Part shown: positions 1 through 7,499 of the stretch, one piece after another
How positions within the stretch are numbered: position 1 is the stretch's first letter
Layout: every line of letters begins with the position of its first letter
Source: a virus
Direction: 5' to 3' (one strand)
IMG/VR virus record: IMGVR_UViG_3300037285_000174
Coordinates: 1-46,085 of that record
Length of the DNA: 46,085 bases
Program-made: the position numbers and the translations under genes
Notes under the pieces: model-generated
The model's input: only the letters and a program-made list of their open reading frames with translations
The model's database searches: none
What the model was told of the DNA's origin: nothing

Positions 1-561
1 TGCTTCCACATCAATGCCGTGCATTGCTTGTGCGTCTTGTGCAGCTTCAAAAGTCCAACGTGCTGATAGCTTACGTGATTTAGCTTCAACAGTCTGCTTG
101 AGGATCTGGATAGACATCTTGTTACCAGCAACGCCTTCGAGCGCAGCAGTGTTTGCTGGGCGGCCGTTACCAGTGCCTACGTTACCGGAGTAACCTTCGG
201 CAATTTTGAAAGGGCTAAGAGCCTCTTCGCCGGCTGTTACGTTTCCACCAGTGGCGTCAGTGAAGGTGTCACTGTAACGTACACGTAGAGTGTGGATCTG
301 TGAAATTGGACCAGTCATTGGCTGAACACCAACAAGCTCGTTTGCAATAACAGTAGGCATAACACGTCTAATCACTGGAAGGATTACACGGTGTAGTGTT
401 GCGATATTACCAGCAGAAGTGGCACCAGCAGTTGCACTTTCTGAAAGATACCGACGGGTATTTTCCAATGTTGCATTCATTACTGCTTTTTTGTTGCCTG
501 CAAGGCCTTCAAGAAGGGCACCCTTGGTCTCCTGCCATCTACTTTCTAATAGTTCTGACAT
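1..561 (-). CDS. 23: Major capsid protein gp23, N-terminal part (3' end outside window)
   Basis: The first 187 codons of the T4-type major head protein, which forms the hexameric lattice of the capsid. I read this directly on the minus strand from an ATG at 559-561 preceded by AAGGAG. The start MSELLESRWQETKGALLEG is followed by a variable stretch, then HRVILPVIRRVMPTVIANEL and GVQPMTGPISQI, matching the gp23 region (RRAIPNLIAFDICGVQPM in T4). The segment ends with EAKSRKLSARWTFEAAQDAQ and MHGIDVE, the conserved gp23 motif EAKSRxLxAxxxxExAQD. In T4 the N-terminal peptide is removed by gp21, and a similar cleavage is expected here. It is the last gene of the head run, 12 bases after gp22. The open frame continues past base 1, so length and C-terminus are unknown. 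Identification is firm. Confidence 0.95.
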   Translation of the reverse strand, partial: MSELLESRWQETKGALLEGLAGNKKAVMNATLENTRRYLSESATAGATSAGNIATLHRVILPVIRRVMPTVIANELVGVQPMTGPISQIHTLRVRYSDTFTDATGGNVTAGEEALSPFKIAEGYSGNVGTGNGRPANTAALEGVAGNKMSIQILKQTVEAKSRKLSARWTFEAAQDAQAMHGIDVEA

Positions 562-573
562 TTTTGATTCTCC

Positions 574-1659
574 TTATTTCAATCCTGCAAGACGACGCAT
601 GTCTAATACATTTGTGTCTGCTGTCGATGTCATGTGTTGTTTACGATTGCCTGTGATTTCTTTGCCTTCTTTAAGGGTTGCCTTTTTCTTTGTTTGAGTT
701 CCATTGTCAATTACTGACGGAAGGTACTTATTAAACGAACTTTGCAGTCTGTTTGTTTGTACTGACTCTAACAAGTCATTCATTATTGCCTTTTGACCTT
801 TATTTAAAGGTCCAGTGAGGTCGTTTAATACTTTTGCTCTGTCTCTAGATTCAACTAGGTGCTTGACTTCGTTATTCTTTGATTCTGCCAGGTGCTTTGC
901 TTTAACAGCAAAGGCTTTGGCTTCTGCAAGCTGTTTGTCTTTTGCATTAAGTACTTTTAATAGTTTTTTGGTTTCTGACTTCTCATTTAAGTGACTGTTC
1001 AGATATTCACCAGCAAACGCCTCAAATATTTTACGACCAAAGTCGTTTGTACGTGCAACATCAATATCTTCTTTGAGTTGAAGAATTTCGGAACGTAGTC
1101 CCTTTTCAACTGTTTCGGATAATGCAGTTACGCTTCTTGTAATAAAGTCTTGCTTAACTTTAGCAAAGTGTGATTTTGATTCTCTAACGAGACGCACTTT
1201 AGTTTCTGCAAGGTCTTTTTTGTCTTCCTGGAATTCAGCAAGTTCTTTTGCAAGTTGTTCTACAACAAAATCTTCAAGTACAGCAAACTTAGTTGCTGTT
1301 GTCTTTTGATCTGTGTGTAATTCAGAAATTTCACCAACTAGTTGTTCCATTACAAAGTTCTTCAATATCTTTGCGTCTTCACGCATTTTAATTGCATACT
1401 TTGCTTTAGCTTCGGCTAGCTGTTTACGGTCTTCATTGAATTCTACCATTTCTTCTGTAAGCTTTTCGCTTACAACAGTATCAATTGCTTCGATCATAGC
1501 ACTTTTATCATGCTCATATTTCTTAGCGAATTCTTCACGAAGTTCCGATGTTACCTGTTTACGGTTTTCTACAACCTTAACGTCCCAGGCTTCTTGAATC
1601 TCTGATTTTATTTGCTCAGATATCGCGTCACTCTCTAAAAGGGCTTTTAGTGCTTCCAT
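574..1659 (-). CDS. 22: Prohead core scaffolding protein gp22
   Basis: A 361-residue, highly charged protein that is almost wholly predicted coiled-coil: long runs of Lys/Glu/Ala heptads such as EDRKQLAEAKAKYAIKMRED and AKDKQLAEAKAFAVKAK. This composition, the position between the prohead protease and the major capsid gene, and a conserved C-terminus (NKYLPSVIDNG, then a basic tail ending DMRRLAGLK) match the internal scaffold gp22 of T4-like phages. In that family the scaffold forms the inner core on which gp23 assembles and is later degraded by gp21. It starts at an ATG with AAAGGAG seven bases upstream. It is somewhat longer than T4 gp22 (about 270 residues), as in marine relatives. Assignment rests on synteny and composition more than on motifs. 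Confidence 0.88.
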   Translation of the reverse strand: MEALKALLESDAISEQIKSEIQEAWDVKVVENRKQVTSELREEFAKKYEHDKSAMIEAIDTVVSEKLTEEMVEFNEDRKQLAEAKAKYAIKMREDAKILKNFVMEQLVGEISELHTDQKTTATKFAVLEDFVVEQLAKELAEFQEDKKDLAETKVRLVRESKSHFAKVKQDFITRSVTALSETVEKGLRSEILQLKEDIDVARTNDFGRKIFEAFAGEYLNSHLNEKSETKKLLKVLNAKDKQLAEAKAFAVKAKHLAESKNNEVKHLVESRDRAKVLNDLTGPLNKGQKAIMNDLLESVQTNRLQSSFNKYLPSVIDNGTQTKKKATLKEGKEITGNRKQHMTSTADTNVLDMRRLAGLK

Positions 1660-1671
1660 TCTCTTCTCCTT

Positions 1672-2295
1672 TTACTTGAGTCTGTCTATTATGTTCAATA
1701 GACTCTCTGCAATGTATTTTTGTGCCTGTGGGTTGCCTGTTACTTCTTTACTTCGCATAAATGCTTTATAACCGCCTCGTTCGTTCATGAGTTGCTCATA
1801 AATTGGTGTTGGGTATGCCCCAGGAGCACTAGGTTGTGCTACTACATCAACAGTAATAATTTCAAATTCTGATACTTCGCCGGAACCGTCTTCTTTAACG
1901 TTGCCACTTCCACGCGACGAAACACCTAGTTTAACACCCGCTTCGAGCATTGTTTGAACTAGTTGTCCCATCGGTGTAGGAAGTATCTTTAGTTTACCAT
2001 AACCGTTTGGGCCATCCATCCACATTTCTGTGATCATATGACTCACACGGTCTAGGTTAATATTAAGGCCTTCGGGATGATCTACTTCGCCGAGAACTGA
2101 GTATCCTCCAGTAACTTGATCGTTAAGAGTTCTGACAGCCCTGCCAATTTCATTAACAGGATACACACGCTGGTTTGCGTTACGTATTCCGCCTTGAATA
2201 ACAATTCCCTTCATATGAAGAGACTTGCCGTCGTCGGCAGACTCAACTACCATTTTAGCTTGGTCGAAACTAAGACTCTCTCTTAAGTAATTCAT
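1672..2295 (-). CDS. 21: Prohead core protease gp21 (peptidase family S80)
   Basis: A 207-residue serine protease of the herpesvirus-assemblin/T4 gp21 type, which cleaves scaffold and capsid proteins during head maturation. Visible motifs are KGIVIQGGIRNANQRVYP near the N-terminus, GEVDHPEG around residue 70 with the likely catalytic His, and GVSSRGSGNV around residue 125 with the catalytic Ser. These are the hallmark segments of the family. The start ATG has AAGGA six bases upstream. It lies between the acidic core protein and the scaffold, the usual T4-like order. Its length agrees with T4 gp21 (212 residues). Motif match and context agree, so the call is firm. Confidence 0.94.
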   Translation of the reverse strand: MNYLRESLSFDQAKMVVESADDGKSLHMKGIVIQGGIRNANQRVYPVNEIGRAVRTLNDQVTGGYSVLGEVDHPEGLNINLDRVSHMITEMWMDGPNGYGKLKILPTPMGQLVQTMLEAGVKLGVSSRGSGNVKEDGSGEVSEFEIITVDVVAQPSAPGAYPTPIYEQLMNERGGYKAFMRSKEVTGNPQAQKYIAESLLNIIDRLK

Positions 2296-2317
2296 CTGTT
2301 GTCCTTACTTTCTTGCC

Positions 2318-3391
2318 TTACTTCTTGCGTACAGTAGTTTTAATTGTACTACCTGCGCCTTTGTCGGCAGTTTCTGGCTTGCCTTTCTTTTCGGCGCCAT
2401 GTCCTGGTTCACTCTTCTTAAAAGAAGATTTGCCAGCCTTCCCGCCTGGAACGTTTACATTCCCTGCGTTATCTGTTTTTGGGTTACCTTTAAACACACT
2501 CTGACCTTTTAGGTGGCCTTTGTTTGCTTCAGTTGGAGTTTCTGTATCAGTACGTAGTACATTTGCAGCAGTTCCGCCCATATCATTCTTTGAGGCAACA
2601 GTCGACTTGGAATTTGCTCCGTTGTCGCCGCCAATTTTAGAACCTAGTTCGCCGCCTTGAACTTTTTCAACGTACTCGCGCATTTGTTCTCCGGCACTCT
2701 TTGGTCCTCTTGGTGAATTAGATTCGTACTTAAAAGATTCTTCGGTTTCGTCTTCTTCTTCGTCGCCGAATGGATTGCCTTCTTCGCCTTCTTCTTCGCC
2801 TTCTTCTTCGCCTTCTTCTTCTTCGCCTTCTTCGTCATCATTTCCAAATGGATTTGATTCATCATCGCCGTCGTTGCCGATAATGCCTTCAAATTCGGCT
2901 CTTAGTTTGTCTAGTGCGTCACCGATATCGTCAATTACAGACATTGCGTCGCCATCGTCGTCAACTATGTCGCCATCGTCGTTATCATCCATTGGATCCA
3001 TATCTGGATCTGCATCTGGATCGTCCATGCTAATGTCGCCCATCATATCATCAGTGGCGTCGCCACCCATCATTGAAGGATCTTCTTCAGCCATGTTGTT
3101 AAGGCCAAACATTTCGTCTAGGTCATCTTCGTCGTCTTTGTAAGATCCTTCGTCAACTTTGTCTTCGTCATCCTCGTCGGATACTTCGTCAAGGTCATCT
3201 TCTTCAGTTTCATCAAGATCGTCTTCTTCTTCAGTTTCGTCAAGATCATCGTCTTCATCAGACTCGATAATATTTTGGTAAATTTTTCTTGATTTTTCTA
3301 CCACAATTTCGTGGAATAATTCTTCAGCGCCGGCTCTGTCTTCGTTAATAAGACGCTCGACCATTTGTTCAAATTTGCTTCGCTCAGTCAT
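2318..3391 (-). CDS. Acidic prohead core protein, gp67-like head domain
   Basis: 357 residues from an ATG preceded by AGGAG with an ideal spacer; an in-frame ATG ten codons earlier has no such site and was not used. Residues 1-45 (FEQMVERLINEDRAGAEELF, then HEIVVEKSRKIYQNII) resemble the helical start of T4 prohead core protein gp67, which is also followed by an acidic tail. Here the tail is very large: several hundred residues dominated by Asp and Glu with a short EEEGEEEG repeat, then a Gly/Lys/Ser-rich region ending GSTIKTTVRKK. Position between portal and protease genes fits gp67 or gp68. T4 gp67 is only about 80 residues, so this is a greatly extended relative, or an unrelated acidic internal protein. 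The function (core component, substrate of gp21) is inferred. Confidence 0.6.
   Translation of the reverse strand: MTERSKFEQMVERLINEDRAGAEELFHEIVVEKSRKIYQNIIESDEDDDLDETEEEDDLDETEEDDLDEVSDEDDEDKVDEGSYKDDEDDLDEMFGLNNMAEEDPSMMGGDATDDMMGDISMDDPDADPDMDPMDDNDDGDIVDDDGDAMSVIDDIGDALDKLRAEFEGIIGNDGDDESNPFGNDDEEGEEEEGEEEGEEEGEEGNPFGDEEEDETEESFKYESNSPRGPKSAGEQMREYVEKVQGGELGSKIGGDNGANSKSTVASKNDMGGTAANVLRTDTETPTEANKGHLKGQSVFKGNPKTDNAGNVNVPGGKAGKSSFKKSEPGHGAEKKGKPETADKGAGSTIKTTVRKK
2778..2834. repeat. Short tandem repeat coding Glu-Glu-Glu-Gly
   Basis: An imperfect tandem array with a period of about 12 bases (CTTCTTCTTCGC on the plus strand) inside the acidic core gene. On the coding strand it gives repeated EEEG units. 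It makes the opposite strand read as a long Ser/Pro open frame, which is an artefact. The array is a likely site of length variation between related phages. Confidence 0.7.
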
Positions 3392-3455
3392 GTTGTTCTC
3401 CTGTATGTACAAGGCTGTCAATTGTATTTACATACAATCTAAAAAAGTATGTCGA

Positions 3456-3477
3456 AATGGGGCTAAACGAGCCCATT
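3456..3477. other. Hairpin between the Rossmann-like gene and the core-protein gene
   Basis: AATGGGGCT and AGCCCATT flank a five-base loop and pair over eight bases with one bulged G. It lies in the 98-base gap between two minus-strand genes. On the minus strand a run of six T follows about ten bases later, so weak termination or mRNA processing is possible. On the plus strand it is followed by TCGTTTATTT, but no plus-strand gene lies upstream. Confidence 0.4.
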
Positions 3478-3481
3478 CGTT

Positions 3482-3489
3482 TATTTAGC
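3482..3489 (-). promoter_or_regulatory. Possible late promoter (GCTAAATA) for the core-protein/gp21/gp22/gp23 run
   Basis: GCTAAATA on the minus strand, directly after the stop of the upstream gene and about 90 bases before the ATG of the acidic core gene. It differs from the T4 late box TATAAATA at two positions, and the same octamer occurs upstream of the tape-measure-like gene. A TGTAAATA at 3425-3432 is an alternative, closer to the start. Confidence 0.3.
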
Positions 3490-4206
3490 TTACACTAGTC
3501 TAAATTTTTTCTTAAAATTATCAATCGTTATGTGTGTTAAATTAGCTATTCCTATCAACGTGTCAGGAATAAATGAGCTTGCAGTTTCTATTACACGTAT
3601 ATATTTAATTGTGGAGTTGCTTTTAATACAAGTTGTTGTTTGTCTTTGCCAATTTCCAAAATAAGTTGCTCTGTCATTGGTGTTTTTGTAGTTAGGAGAC
3701 CCAGTATACAAGTTATTGACCAATTCGTTTTTATTACCTATGCCTTTATAATCGAACCCTAAAATGTAAATTGTTTTATTTGCATGACCACTTGCTAAGT
3801 TTAATGCACTAGGACCACTGCTCCATCCTAAGTTTGGATTAAACAAATTTATCCCACTAATTTCTTTTGAGTATTTGTTTGAATTTGTCCAAACAGAATG
3901 CGTTTTATGATATCCAGCAGATGTGATTTCTCTGATCATTTTAGTGTCAACTGCAATCAGGTAATCAGGAGAAAATTCTCTATAAAGTGCATTGCATCCG
4001 TATGTGGTTCCGTGTATTTTAAGTGATAACGGATCAATGCATTGTCGACTAACTCCGTTACCTAGCACGAAAGCAACATGGGTGTCGGTGGTCAACGGAG
4101 TTATTTTTTCAACGATTAAATTTTGTTCACGAATTTCATTCTTTTCAAGATTCTTTCTTGATTTTCGTTGTTGCTTGGTTTCGTGTGATAAGAATTGTTT
4201 AGACAA
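3490..4206 (-). CDS. Putative MptE/GT42-type Rossmann protein (possible glycosyltransferase)
   Basis: 238 residues starting at a TTG with AGGAG six bases upstream. The open frame extends further upstream but only inside the preceding gene, without a ribosome site. Residues 1-30 are basic and polar. The core begins HVAFVLGNGVSRQCIDPLSL, then YGCNALYREFSPDYLIAVD, and later GWSSGPSALNLAS with KTIYILGFDY. This succession (a G-N-G-x-S loop after a beta strand, an xCNxxY segment, an SSG helix and an IYxxGxDY strand) resembles GT42 sialyltransferases such as CstII (GNGPSL, RCNQFY, ITSGVYM, IYLSGIDF) and the related MptE/DUF115 fold. A clear equivalent of the CstII catalytic His was not found. It is AT-rich compared with its neighbours and sits inside the head operon, where T4 has no such gene, suggesting an acquired cargo gene. 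Activity and substrate are unknown. Confidence 0.5.
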   Translation of the reverse strand: MSKQFLSHETKQQRKSRKNLEKNEIREQNLIVEKITPLTTDTHVAFVLGNGVSRQCIDPLSLKIHGTTYGCNALYREFSPDYLIAVDTKMIREITSAGYHKTHSVWTNSNKYSKEISGINLFNPNLGWSSGPSALNLASGHANKTIYILGFDYKGIGNKNELVNNLYTGSPNYKNTNDRATYFGNWQRQTTTCIKSNSTIKYIRVIETASSFIPDTLIGIANLTHITIDNFKKKFRLV

Positions 4207-4216
4207 CAAAGTCTCC

Positions 4217-4468
4217 TTACATCGGAGGTTGCTCTTGCATTTGTGCAGCCATGCCATACATTGCTTTAATGTGATCCAAGTCTTTTGTAGCTTCTTTTCG
4301 ATGCATATCGTCGGCACGTCTTGCCTTATTAATGTCTTTTAACGTAAGTCTGGTCTTACGAGTGTCGTCAAGATCCATAATAGAATCATCTTCTCCTGCA
4401 TCATAACGCTCGTCGTCAACAGGTTCCATTGTTTCTTTATCAAAGTAATATAATTCACGTATTATCAT
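4217..4468 (-). CDS. Small hypothetical protein downstream of the portal
   Basis: 83 residues, not recognised. It begins MIIRELYYFDKETMEPVDDE, has an acidic middle (DAGEDDSIMDLDD), then a basic helical part (ARRADDMHRKEATKDLDHI) and a Met/Gln/Pro-rich end. It starts eight bases after the portal stop, and a late-promoter-like octamer overlaps that junction. No strong ribosome site is visible, so it may be translated by coupling to the portal. By position between gp20 and the core proteins it could be a prohead-core or head-assembly factor, but nothing in the sequence proves that. Confidence 0.65.
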   Translation of the reverse strand: MIIRELYYFDKETMEPVDDERYDAGEDDSIMDLDDTRKTRLTLKDINKARRADDMHRKEATKDLDHIKAMYGMAAQMQEQPPM

Positions 4469-4473
4469 ACTAT

Positions 4474-4481
4474 TATTTATG
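4474..4481 (-). promoter_or_regulatory. Possible T4-type late promoter CATAAATA
   Basis: CATAAATA on the minus strand, overlapping the portal stop codon and ending five bases before the ATG of the 83-residue gene. It matches the NATAAATA form of the gp55-dependent late box. Transcription would begin at or just past that ATG, so it would better serve the genes further downstream. It could be chance in AT-rich DNA. Confidence 0.35.
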
Positions 4482-7476
4482 ATCCAAACGGCGCATCGCC
4501 GCCTTGCGCATCTGCCGGTGCGCCGCCAAGGTTGCCAGCGCCGCCTGCAGTATCGTCTACATCGATATCTGATTCAGGACCGTCTGCTGCACCCATGTCT
4601 GCACTAATATCTGCTCCAGTAATGCCTGCATCTCTCATTTGTGCGCTTGCATCCTGTTCTCCGGTTTCGAACTCGTCTTCGTTCTCTTCTCTCCACTGTG
4701 TCTCGTTGGCAGTAATTTCTTCTTTGCTAAGTCCAAGGAATCTTTCCATTGCAAACCGGTTAGAAATAAACGGAATAGCCTGCATAGATGTAAATGTTGA
4801 AATTCTATTGCTGTCAAGTTCTGCTTGACGATAGCTTGCAAAGTTTTGTGGCGGCTGTAGTTTTAGATCAAACATTGCAACATCGATGTTGATGCCTTTT
4901 TGGCTTAGATAAAGCTTGAATTCTTTGTTGAACACTTCTGCAACCAGGCTCTGTAGTCTCTCGCAATAGTTGTTAAATCGTAGTTCTTGGATGTAAGCAG
5001 TACCTACTCGACCGTCATTGAATTGGCTTGCACTATCATCTGCACCAGTTGGAAGGTATGAACTAGGAATGCGCAGACCACGTAACAGTTTGTTAGTAAA
5101 GTATCTTAAGTCGTCAATCTCTCCAAGATTAGTTCCTCCTGGAAGTGTTTCAACTTTTGATCCTCTGCCTTCGGCAGTTTGTGGAAAGAAGTAGTCTTCA
5201 TTGATGGAGTTCTTAACAAAAATGCCACTTTCGATAGCAAACGTGTGATAGTTGTGCCATTTTTCAGTGCCGTCTATGGTAATAGTGCCTGTATCTCGAT
5301 TCGATACGGCTTCTATTTTTACTACCTTATGGTTAAACTGATCAATCTCTTTTACAAATTGTTTCCAATTAGCATATCCATTTTTCTTAAGAAGTCGATT
5401 TAGTTTACTATAACCAAATCGCGTAAAGTCAATCTTACACTGGGCGTTTTTATAATCAAGAGCAATAGAATTTTCTTTCTTCATTAGATCCAGTAACTCT
5501 TTGTTATTATCACAAAGATTAATTACGGTATTCTTGTTTGTCGACTGAGTCCTAACTATTTCCACAACTATCTGCAACATTTCAAATGTCAAACACAACG
5601 GTTGGTTTTTTATTTTAACTCTAGATTCTAAGTTTTTTAATACTTGTTGCATAGCATTTGGATTATTATTAAGGTAGTTTCTTCTAGATTTACCTGCGTT
5701 CTTTTTATAACTGGACATAGTAGCAGGATCATTCTGTCTCATCCACACTGATTTCTGTTGCGCTGACCTAATATTGTAGAGAACGGATTGTCTTTCTACA
5801 CCAGTCATGTTCTTCCAACGTGTTTTTAACGTATCAGAAATCTTTCCTGTAACCGTTTGAAATTCTTCTTCTGACAAGTTAAACCAGTAATCTGATTTAT
5901 TTGCAGCATGGTATTGTATGTGATCAGCTTTATTCATATATTGAAGATTCCGCGGATCGTTGTTAAAACGATTATAATCTTGGTGGTGTATTACTGCTTT
6001 AGATTTTCCTGCATTTTGTTCAAGATATGTAAATTCTTGATGTTTACTCAAGTTTCTAAAAAACTCGCCTACTACCCGATGAGTCCACTGCCATTCCTTC
6101 TTGCTGTGATCCCAAACTTGCTCATATTCATTGGAGTTCGACGATATCTTTTTGTTTCTCCTATTAAAAGATATTAAACTGTCAGTTTCAACAATGTCCT
6201 TGGCTTCTATCATGCCTTTTCCAAATACCGGTATCTTATGGTCCGGAGTACAAACCAAAGTTTCACCATTATCAAATGTTAATTGAATAGTTTGTGTATT
6301 CTTACGAGTGATACCGGCCCAGTTAATTACCCCTGGCGCTACTTTACCAGTTATAGGATCACAACTGTATGCCCAGTTTTCTTTGCCTTGCTCAAACTCT
6401 GCAATTAACTCAGTTAGTTCCAGTGTTCTTCCGTCGAGTAAAGGAATCCTTGTGGATAAATCTAAACAGAGAGGATTATAGCTGCTGTCTATAACAGTTT
6501 GGCCTCCGCCTGTCTTAGACGGAATACGTCTCTGGTGAATTTCTGTTTTTACTCTTTCCACAAACTGCATAGCAAGGTGACTCGGCATGTTGCCAACGTC
6601 TACATAGAATACTCTGCGCTCTGGCGCACGCTGAACGCGGTAGATGATAATTGCATCCTCTAGTAATTCTTTTTGCTTGTAAACTTTAAAGATGCTTTCC
6701 AGCAAACTGTTGCCAAACGGGTAGTTTTGATCCATTCCTTCGCTAAGAGACATGTGTATAACGTGTTCTGCATCGATTGCAGTTTCGTTTGATTCGTTTG
6801 AGAAGCGACTGTTATTAGTACCCGGAGTACTGTTTGGTGCGTCGCCGCCGCTGCCCATTGATGGGCCGCCCATGCCGCCTGCGCCGTTTGGTCCATATGC
6901 ATTAGTGGTGTTGAGCTTGGTTGCTGACAATCCTTCAAATGATATGTTTATATCTTTGATCATGTATTGCTCTGGGCGCTTGCCTTCGCTTTCGTTTACA
7001 ATAATTTTAGTTAAATTAGCAGTATCGACATGGAACCACTTTTTAGTTTCTGGATCTCTAAGAAAGAATTGATCGCCATACTTGAAAATGTTTCTAATAA
7101 TTTTATACATGCGTGTTTCAAATTCTTGCAACTTTGCCCATCGGTGCAAGTACTGACTTAAAATTTGAACTTCGCTGTTTGTAGGCGCGCCATTGTATTC
7201 AATCTTAAACGGTGTATTGTTTTCTTTGTTCTTTTGAGTACAAAATTCAGCAAGGATATCTAGTGCTGCATTAATTTCTGAATCAGTGTCCATGGTATTG
7301 TATTGCCCATACCGTTCAACACGGTTGGGGTTACCAACATAAACATCTGGGAGATGTGAACTATAGTTGGAAGCAGCTGGGCCTAGCCCTTGCCCTTTTG
7401 AAAAACTAAACGGGCTATAACTGCCGCCCTGATTCATACTAGTTGGAACAGGGGAGAAATATTTTTTCCACGACAT
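4477..7476 (-). CDS. 20: Portal vertex protein gp20 containing an in-frame intein
   Basis: 999 codons. The exteins form the T4-type portal, the dodecameric DNA channel at the head-tail vertex. N-extein landmarks are ERYGQYNTMDTDSEINAALD, EFETRMYKIIRNIFKYGDQF and APERRVFYVDVGNMP; C-extein landmarks are INEDYFFPQTAEGRGSKVET, LPGGTNLGEIDDLRYF and LLRGLRIPSSYLPTG. Between SSYNPL and SINEDYFF lies a 420-residue insert (residues 337-756) with intein features, annotated separately. Removing it joins YNPL to SINEDYFF and leaves a 579-residue portal, the usual size in marine T4-like phages. The acidic Gly/Ala/Asp C-terminal tail is also typical. The start is an ATG with AAGG about nine bases upstream. 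Portal identity is certain; splicing is inferred. Confidence 0.95.
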   Translation of the reverse strand: MSWKKYFSPVPTSMNQGGSYSPFSFSKGQGLGPAASNYSSHLPDVYVGNPNRVERYGQYNTMDTDSEINAALDILAEFCTQKNKENNTPFKIEYNGAPTNSEVQILSQYLHRWAKLQEFETRMYKIIRNIFKYGDQFFLRDPETKKWFHVDTANLTKIIVNESEGKRPEQYMIKDINISFEGLSATKLNTTNAYGPNGAGGMGGPSMGSGGDAPNSTPGTNNSRFSNESNETAIDAEHVIHMSLSEGMDQNYPFGNSLLESIFKVYKQKELLEDAIIIYRVQRAPERRVFYVDVGNMPSHLAMQFVERVKTEIHQRRIPSKTGGGQTVIDSSYNPLCLDLSTRIPLLDGRTLELTELIAEFEQGKENWAYSCDPITGKVAPGVINWAGITRKNTQTIQLTFDNGETLVCTPDHKIPVFGKGMIEAKDIVETDSLISFNRRNKKISSNSNEYEQVWDHSKKEWQWTHRVVGEFFRNLSKHQEFTYLEQNAGKSKAVIHHQDYNRFNNDPRNLQYMNKADHIQYHAANKSDYWFNLSEEEFQTVTGKISDTLKTRWKNMTGVERQSVLYNIRSAQQKSVWMRQNDPATMSSYKKNAGKSRRNYLNNNPNAMQQVLKNLESRVKIKNQPLCLTFEMLQIVVEIVRTQSTNKNTVINLCDNNKELLDLMKKENSIALDYKNAQCKIDFTRFGYSKLNRLLKKNGYANWKQFVKEIDQFNHKVVKIEAVSNRDTGTITIDGTEKWHNYHTFAIESGIFVKNSINEDYFFPQTAEGRGSKVETLPGGTNLGEIDDLRYFTNKLLRGLRIPSSYLPTGADDSASQFNDGRVGTAYIQELRFNNYCERLQSLVAEVFNKEFKLYLSQKGINIDVAMFDLKLQPPQNFASYRQAELDSNRISTFTSMQAIPFISNRFAMERFLGLSKEEITANETQWREENEDEFETGEQDASAQMRDAGITGADISADMGAADGPESDIDVDDTAGGAGNLGGAPADAQGGDAPFGS
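5209..6468 (-). mobile_element. Intein with HNH homing endonuclease domain inside gp20
   Basis: A 420-residue in-frame insert. It begins with Cys (CLDLSTRIPLLDGRTLEL), the nucleophile of class 1 inteins. Block B is visible as GETLVCTPDHKIPVFG around intein residue 75, with the TxxH motif. Around residue 160 lies an HNH-type segment, HHQDYNRFNNDPRNLQ followed by MNKADHIQYH. A basic region with putative DNA-binding character follows (residues 200-360). The C-terminal block is KWHNYHTFAIESGIFVKN followed by Ser. The final Asn and the +1 Ser are standard; the residue before Asn is Lys, where His is common. The insert lies in a highly conserved portal segment, as homing elements usually do. Because translation stays open on both sides, a self-splicing intein is far more likely than an intron. 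Confidence 0.88.
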
Positions 7477-7499
7477 TTTTTATTACCTTAATTTTCTAA

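Noticed and set aside
2775-3143. Long Ser/Pro open frame on the plus strand
   Set aside because: It is the antisense shadow of the Asp/Glu-rich core protein; GAA/GAT codons read as TTC/ATC repeats on the other strand.
5209-6468. Group I intron instead of an intein in the portal gene
   Set aside because: The insert is one continuous in-frame coding sequence with protein splicing motifs at both ends and no stop codon at the junctions.
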